Source of the DNA: JAXGOI01 sp040767605
GTDB taxonomy: Bacteria; Bacillota; Dehalobacteriia; UBA4068
Direction of reading: 5' to 3'
Assembly (NCBI GenBank): GCA_040767605.1
Contig: JAXGOI010000001.1
Coordinates: 806,001-870,000, forward strand
Length of the DNA stretch: 64,000 bases
Each line of letters begins with the position of its first letter. Position 1 is the first letter of the stretch. A program made the translations under genes and the position numbers. This document shows positions 59,572-64,000 of the stretch, piece by piece. The notes beneath the pieces were generated by a model that was not told where the DNA came from, did no database searches, and worked only from the letters and a program-made list of their open reading frames with translations.

Positions 59572-61425
59572 TTAATATCTTAATTTATACCGCAAAAGAC
59601 GCATTCCGTTTAGAATAACCGCTAATATACTCCCCTCATGCACCAGCATACCAATGGACATATTCATCCAATCGCTTAAAAATACACTTGCGAGAAGAAT
59701 AATTACAACACCTACGGCAATAAAAATATTTTGCCACATATTAAGGGCCGTGGCCTTTGTAAGCCCCAAAGCATGGGGAAGGCGGCTGAAATCGGAATTC
59801 ATTAAAACTATATCCGATGTTTCAATGGCAATATCGGTGCCGCTGCCCATGGCAATCCCAATTTGGGCCAGGGCAAGGGAGGGGCTGTCATTTACTCCGT
59901 CTCCCACAAAGGCAATAATATGGCCCCGGGCTTTTTTGGCCTCAATATAGGCGGCCTTATCTTCCGGCAGCATATGGCCATGGGCCTCTGTTAACCCCAA
60001 TTCCCCGGCAACTAAATCAACCGTAGCTTGATTATCCCCGGAAAGCAGCACCAGCTCTTTAACGCCCAGCCTTTTTAGCTTTAAAAGATCCTCCTTCACC
60101 CCCCGGCGAATTTGATCCCGAATACCCATTAAGGCTTTTAATTGGCCGTCAACCGCCGTAAGAACCAGGGAATTGCCCTTTTTTTCAAAAGACTTTATAT
60201 CGCAGCGGGCCTTTTCGCTTAAAAACACATTTTCTTTTTCCATTAAGGCGGCATTGCCTACGGCAATTCTATGGCCATCAACTAAAGAGATAATCCCGCC
60301 GCCCTTAATTACATCGGTTTTTTCAACTTTATATAATTTTATATCCCCGATATATTCCGTTACTGCTTTAGCCAGGGGATGATCCGATTCCCTCTCTACG
60401 CTGGCAAGATAAGCCAATACCTCCTGGGTATTATCCGTATAAAATTCGCTGTCGGCTACTTTGGGGTTCCCTATGGTAAGGGTGCCCGTTTTATCAAAAA
60501 CAAATATATCCGCCCTACTGAAATCATTTATAACCTCGCTGCCCTTTAAAAGAACGCCATGGCGGGCCCCATTGCCAATACCCGCCACATTAGAAACCGG
60601 CACCCCAATTACCAAAGCCCCGGGGCAGCCTAAAACCAGTATGGTAATGGCTAATTCTATATTTTTTGAAATCAGCCAAACAATAAAGCCTAAAATTAAA
60701 ACCGCCGGGGTATAGTATTTGGAGAACCTGTCAATAAAGCGCTCCGCCTGAGATTTTGAATCCTGCGCTTCCTCTACCAGCTCAATTATTTTGCCGAAGG
60801 TAGTGTCTTCCCCTACCCGGTCTGCAATAATCTGAAGTGTGCCGTTTTCCAGGATTGTTCCGGCATATACCCCTGAATTTTGCCTTTTTCTTACCGGCAC
60901 GGCCTCCCCGGTAATGCTGGCCTCATTAATATAGCCCTCCCCGCTTAAAACCCGGCCGTCCACAGGGATTTTAGCGCCGGTTTTTACCAGTAAAATATCC
61001 CCCGCTTTAACCTCATCCACGGCAACCTCTGTAAATTCGCCGCCGGGCATTTGCTTTAAGGCATTTTCCGGGGCCATTTCCGTCAGCTCCTTTATGGCGG
61101 ATCTGGTTTTATTTAATGTGCGCTGCTCTAAAAAAGCGCCGAATAAAAAAAGAAAGGTAACAATGGCGGATTCTTCCAGATTCTTAATAAAAAATGCACC
61201 CATAACAGCAATAGTAACTAAAACATCTATACTTACAACTTTAATTTTTAATGCCTGATAGGCCTGAATAGCTATGGGAGCAGCCCCTATAATAGAGGCG
61301 CAGGCAAAGGCAATAATAGCCGCAATTTCATTTTTAAAAGCCAGCTTACTAATAAAACCGGCCGTAATTAAAATTGCCCCCACCAAGGCAATTTGGTTTT
61401 TTTTGCTTAAAATAAACCTTTTCAA
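59572..61425 (-). CDS. P1B-type heavy-metal ATPase with CPG motif
   Basis: 617 residues. ITGEAVP, DKTGTLT (Asp311), SDHPLAKAV and GDGVNDSPSLA are intact. The membrane motif is CPG (267-269; LVLGCPGALVIGVPVSN) where Cu+ and Zn2+ pumps have CPC, and no N-terminal HMA domain is fused. It is thus a divergent subgroup whose ion is uncertain; with hemerythrin-type neighbours iron is a candidate. Third of four genes. Confidence 0.9.
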   Translation of the reverse strand: MKRFILSKKNQIALVGAILITAGFISKLAFKNEIAAIIAFACASIIGAAPIAIQAYQALKIKVVSIDVLVTIAVMGAFFIKNLEESAIVTFLFLFGAFLEQRTLNKTRSAIKELTEMAPENALKQMPGGEFTEVAVDEVKAGDILLVKTGAKIPVDGRVLSGEGYINEASITGEAVPVRKRQNSGVYAGTILENGTLQIIADRVGEDTTFGKIIELVEEAQDSKSQAERFIDRFSKYYTPAVLILGFIVWLISKNIELAITILVLGCPGALVIGVPVSNVAGIGNGARHGVLLKGSEVINDFSRADIFVFDKTGTLTIGNPKVADSEFYTDNTQEVLAYLASVERESDHPLAKAVTEYIGDIKLYKVEKTDVIKGGGIISLVDGHRIAVGNAALMEKENVFLSEKARCDIKSFEKKGNSLVLTAVDGQLKALMGIRDQIRRGVKEDLLKLKRLGVKELVLLSGDNQATVDLVAGELGLTEAHGHMLPEDKAAYIEAKKARGHIIAFVGDGVNDSPSLALAQIGIAMGSGTDIAIETSDIVLMNSDFSRLPHALGLTKATALNMWQNIFIAVGVVIILLASVFLSDWMNMSIGMLVHEGSILAVILNGMRLLRYKLRY

Positions 61426-61471
61426 GACCTTACCCCTCTCCCGCTAAATTATTATAACAAAGCCCGGCTAT

Positions 61472-61774
61472 TTAAGGGCGGTAGGCCTTATCCAATTCAA
61501 AAAGCATTTTATAAACGGCCTCATAACTTTCGCAAACATCATCGGGTACGGTATAATTATCCGTTAATTCCTCTAGTTTATTAAATTCCTCATTTAATTC
61601 CGGCCTGTTTTTGCCGGCCGCTTGTATTTTCAGCGCCATTTCCTCAAATAAGGCGCGAATTTTATGGAATTTTGGATGGCTTTTGCCATGGACTTTATCT
61701 ACAACGGGTATATATTGCTTTAATGTTTTAAAATGCTTTTCTAATACTTCATTAAAAAGTAAATTATTTGCCAT
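61472..61774 (-). CDS. Small YtfE/ScdA-like helical protein lacking the usual di-iron ligands
   Basis: 100 residues. KHFKTLKQYIPVVDKVHGKS and a DNYTVPDDVCESYEAVYKML segment resemble parts of the hemerythrin domain of Ric (YtfE/ScdA) proteins, which repair iron-sulfur clusters. The middle His/Glu cluster (HLxKEE) and the end (HxxxE) are missing, so it likely does not hold the di-iron site. Either a structural partner or a new role. Between hemerythrin and the ATPase gene. Confidence 0.6.
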   Translation of the reverse strand: MANNLLFNEVLEKHFKTLKQYIPVVDKVHGKSHPKFHKIRALFEEMALKIQAAGKNRPELNEEFNKLEELTDNYTVPDDVCESYEAVYKMLFELDKAYRP

Positions 61775-61791
61775 TTTTATTTCTCTCCAAT

Positions 61792-61847
61792 GGTTTTATT
61801 TTAAGGGTTTTCTTTCAAGAGTTTTATTTCAAGGGTTTTATTTAATG
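61792..61847. repeat. Four tandem copies of a 14-bp unit
   Basis: GGTTTTATTTTAAG, GGTTTTCTTTCAAG, AGTTTTATTTCAAG and GGTTTTATTTAATG in exact register from 61792 to 61847, filling the gap between the Ric-like and hemerythrin genes. Confidence 0.88.
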
Positions 61848-61848
61848 G

Positions 61849-62388
61849 CTATTCCGGGGTAAAAGCCTCTTCCCAGGTATCAATCATAGCATGGAGCTTC
61901 TCATGTATACCGTGACCAATGGCTTTCTCCTCATGGTCTTCAAATAATTCAAAAAGCAAATTTTGCTCTTTTTCATCCAGCAATTTATCCGCCGGAATAA
62001 AAAGCTCTTCCTCTTCCTTTTTAATATGCCGCCGCAATAAACCCCGGTATAAGGCGGCGTATTTATTAAACTCCCCTATCTCCTGGTTTTCAAGGCTCCG
62101 GCTCATCTTTGAGAGGTATTCCCTGCTTTGAGTATGTTCTTCTAGCATTTGGCTAATAATTGCAGATAAATTAGGATTCTCCTTATTTAAAATTTCTTTA
62201 AATAAGTACTTCTCCTCCTTGCCATGATGGCATTTATCGGCAAATATATTGAGGAAATAAATAATTTCCTCATAGTAGGCAAGCAGGGCTTTGGAATCCT
62301 TTTGGGATTGAAGCATTTTATCCAGTATTTTAAGAACAAAAAGAATAGATTTATGCTCGTTTTGAAGATCCTGTATAGCTTTCCCCAT
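61849..62388 (-). CDS. Hemerythrin-domain protein
   Basis: 179 residues. The di-iron ligand set is visible: NEHKSILF, KCHHGKEEKYLF, LEEHTQSREYL and RRHIKKEEEELFIP. It binds O2 or NO at a non-heme di-iron centre and can serve as sensor or scavenger in anaerobes. First gene of the operon; a palindrome and promoter-like sequence precede it. Confidence 0.9.
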   Translation of the reverse strand: MGKAIQDLQNEHKSILFVLKILDKMLQSQKDSKALLAYYEEIIYFLNIFADKCHHGKEEKYLFKEILNKENPNLSAIISQMLEEHTQSREYLSKMSRSLENQEIGEFNKYAALYRGLLRRHIKKEEEELFIPADKLLDEKEQNLLFELFEDHEEKAIGHGIHEKLHAMIDTWEEAFTPE

Positions 62389-62475
62389 TTTCAGCCCCCC
62401 TATTTTTATTTAAAATTAACCAGCCTTTAAAAACAGTATATATTTTAAGTGTAGCATAAAAAAGCGGCTCTGTAT

Positions 62476-62489
62476 GTTGTATTTACAAC
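62476..62489. promoter_or_regulatory. Palindrome upstream of the hemerythrin operon (candidate Crp/Fnr-type site)
   Basis: GTTGTATTTACAAC is a perfect 6-2-6 inverted repeat. A minus-strand -10 candidate (TATGCT 62453-62458 or overlapping TACACT) puts the palindrome near -36 to -41. Confidence 0.5.
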
Positions 62490-62551
62490 GGATTAAAACA
62501 GCTCAAGAACCTTGTGAGAAGAAGGCAGTAGGCCTTCTTCCGCCTTCCCTC

Positions 62552-63244
62552 TTAAGCCTTACCATTACTATTTGTGTATGGCCGGAGAAAAAACTTTTTT
62601 AAGAGCCTTACAGATTTTGCATCATAATCAATGAGGCCTTCCTCTTTCATTTTTGTAAACTCTCTGGAGAGGGATGTTCTTTGAACACCAATTCTCTCTG
62701 CCAGGGCCTTTTTTGTCATACTTAATAAAATAATATTTGAACCCTGCTTTTCCCTTTCATAATCCAGGTAGCTTATAATACTTTCTCTTATTGTCCTCCG
62801 CATATAATGTTTTATTTTATCCCCTAAAATTAGGGTATTATCAGATATACATGCAAGATAATTACTTAAAAAGGCCTGATTCCCCCTAAGCAGCTTAAAA
62901 AGACAATCCTTATTAATCTCTAAAATTACCGTATCCCGGTCTGCGATAACCATAAGGGGGTAAGAGGGGTTTTTTGAGAAAATAAGATTCCCCCCGAGAA
63001 TATCCCCGCTAAAGAACTCCCCTATTACCATTAAATTGCCGTTTTCATCAATCCTCTGTACGGTCACCTTCCCCATGAGTATAATCTCTATTTTTAGGCA
63101 AACCTCGCCGGAGAAATGGATAATATTATTTTTACCGTATTGAATTATTTTAAAACTCCCCCGGTTTAAACAGGCTTTTATATCTTGGGCCTCAAGGGGT
63201 TTTAAAAAATCGATGCACTCTATTAATTTTAAATAACTTTTCAT
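62552..63244 (-). CDS. Crp/Fnr-family transcriptional regulator
   Basis: 230 residues: a cyclic-nucleotide-binding-type beta barrel (~15-130), dimer helix, and a Crp helix-turn-helix (TKKALAERIGVQRTSLSREF). Cys residues at about 10, 25 and 49 are not in the classic Fnr four-Cys pattern, so a 4Fe-4S sensor cannot be claimed. Divergent from the ferredoxin gene and next to the hemerythrin operon, both of which it may control. Confidence 0.9.
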   Translation of the reverse strand: MKSYLKLIECIDFLKPLEAQDIKACLNRGSFKIIQYGKNNIIHFSGEVCLKIEIILMGKVTVQRIDENGNLMVIGEFFSGDILGGNLIFSKNPSYPLMVIADRDTVILEINKDCLFKLLRGNQAFLSNYLACISDNTLILGDKIKHYMRRTIRESIISYLDYEREKQGSNIILLSMTKKALAERIGVQRTSLSREFTKMKEEGLIDYDAKSVRLLKKFFLRPYTNSNGKA

Positions 63245-63254
63245 ATAACTCCCT

Positions 63255-63301
63255 AAAGTGTTGCATTGGTAACACTTTTTTACTTATTTTAGCATTATAA
63301 T
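63255..63301 (+). promoter_or_regulatory. Operator and promoter of the ferredoxin gene (class II activator geometry)
   Basis: AAAGTGTT-N8-AACACTTT (63255-63278) is a perfect inverted repeat. -10 TATAAT lies at 63296-63301 with no good -35. The operator centre (63266.5) is about 41.5 bp before the expected start site, the usual spot for activation by Crp/Fnr proteins. It is also 10 bp before the regulator's own ATG, so it may autorepress. Confidence 0.7.
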
Positions 63302-63329
63302 AAATATATCTCAATAGGGAGGCATTATT

Positions 63330-63950
63330 ATGAAATATATAACGAGTACAATACGGCTTCTTTTTTTGGCACTTTTTATTTTTCTGATGATAAAGGGGAA
63401 AATAATGCTTTGGCTTGCCTTATATGGCCTAAGCCTTATGGCCGCTTTAATCTTTGGCAGGATCTACTGCGGATATATCTGCCCGATGAATACATTGATG
63501 ATACCGGTAGATAAGCTTGGGCAAAAACTAAAAACCCAGATTGCAAATACGCCAAAATGGCTTAAAAACGGCTATTTCCCCTGGGTTACCCTTATTCTTA
63601 GCATAGCATTAATTTTAATCTCAAGAAAGCTCTTAAATATTAATTTGCCTATATTACCTCTTTGGCTCATTATTGCCCTTATTATAACCCTTAAATATAA
63701 ACCGGCGGTATTTCACAACCTTATTTGCCCCTTCAGCGCTTTACAAAAGCTCTTTGGGCGCTTTGCCCGGCTGGGGAAGAAAGTTAATAAAGATGCCTGT
63801 ATCGGCTGTAAATTATGTGAGGGTGTCTGCCCGTCTAATGCTATTATTGTTCTCCCTGAAGATAAAAAAGCCGTAATCGACAGCAAATTATGCCATCAAT
63901 GCCAAAATTGCCGGGAGGTTTGCCCCCAGGGGGCTATTGGGCACCCCTAA
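63330..63950 (+). CDS. NapH/NosR-like membrane ferredoxin
   Basis: 206 residues. Four membrane helices with Cys pairs in CGYICPMN and LICPFSAL, then two 4Fe-4S motifs CIGCKLCEGVCP and CHQCQNCREVCP. It likely moves electrons between membrane quinols or a periplasmic side and a cytosolic acceptor; the partner is not in the window. GGGAGG precedes the ATG. It is activated in the promoter geometry described at 63255-63301. Confidence 0.9.
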   Translation: MKYITSTIRLLFLALFIFLMIKGKIMLWLALYGLSLMAALIFGRIYCGYICPMNTLMIPVDKLGQKLKTQIANTPKWLKNGYFPWVTLILSIALILISRKLLNINLPILPLWLIIALIITLKYKPAVFHNLICPFSALQKLFGRFARLGKKVNKDACIGCKLCEGVCPSNAIIVLPEDKKAVIDSKLCHQCQNCREVCPQGAIGHP

Positions 63951-64000
63951 GCAAAAGCCTAAAGCTGCCAAATATTAGCGCTTTTTTAAACTAAAAATAT

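Noticed and set aside
59572..61425. Naming the P1B ATPase FezB (ferrosome)
   Set aside because: CPG motif and neighbours make iron plausible, but I cannot verify the subgroup-specific motifs or a FezA/FezC equivalent.
1..64000. IS elements, prophage or integrated elements
   Set aside because: No transposase, integrase or phage structural gene, and no flanking inverted repeats or tRNA-adjacent direct repeats were found.

Overview
The window looks like chromosomal DNA from an endospore-forming, anaerobic, low-to-mid G+C Firmicute, most probably in class Clostridia. The evidence is a cotJA-cotJB-cotJC spore coat operon, Shine-Dalgarno sites of the AGGAGG/GGGGG type, a Firmicute-type LexA box, a dacF-type carboxypeptidase, an SLH-anchored surface protein, an FMN riboswitch on a rib operon, and several Fe-S or flavin redox proteins typical of strict anaerobes. 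I cannot name a genus. I see no rRNA, IS element, prophage or CRISPR array.

Layout. 1-7 kb: the 3' part of an Fe-S/FAD old-yellow-enzyme reductase, then a peptide-type ABC transporter operon whose first permease gene has lost its 5' end, a PadR regulator, and a carboxymuconolactone-decarboxylase-like protein. 7-16 kb: a PAS/GAF/GGDEF/HD sensor, an archaeal-type phosphoglycerate mutase, a P2-type Ca/Mn ATPase behind a yybP-ykoY-like (Mn2+) riboswitch, and a flavodoxin-ferredoxin (EFR1-like) gene split by a frameshift in a run of eight G. 16-22 kb: TfoX-C protein, then a TetR regulator divergent from an MMPL transporter and a secreted protein built of LxDG-type heptads. 21.7-31 kb: serS next to tRNA-Arg and two tRNA-Ser genes, sfsA, an HD hydrolase, dacF, ornithine carbamoyltransferase, a copper-amine-oxidase-domain lipoprotein, and an SOS-controlled dinB. 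31-41 kb: msrAB, three membrane-protein genes, a TauE exporter, an XRE regulator, cotJ and cardiolipin synthase. 41-53 kb: flavodoxin, a 1332-residue SLH protein, a guanine-deaminase-like enzyme, ribD-ribE-ribBA-ribH under an FMN riboswitch, a radical SAM protein and an EAL-HDOD protein. 53-59 kb: metY-metA behind a short Met/Cys-rich leader ORF and a terminator, a 21-residue-repeat coiled-coil protein, and a MATE pump. 59-64 kb: a four-gene hemerythrin / Ric-like / P1B-ATPase / HMA-chaperone operon next to a Crp/Fnr regulator and a divergent NapH-like ferredoxin.

The most interesting items are the leader peptide upstream of metY-metA, which would imply ribosome-mediated attenuation of methionine synthesis in a Firmicute, and the Fnr-hemerythrin-metal ATPase module with two palindromic operators. 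Others are the coiled-coil repeat protein, the MMPL plus heptad-stalk pair, and a recurring pattern of short degenerate tandem repeats (about 10-16 bp units) in spacers throughout the window. All functions are inferred from sequence reading alone. No database search was run.
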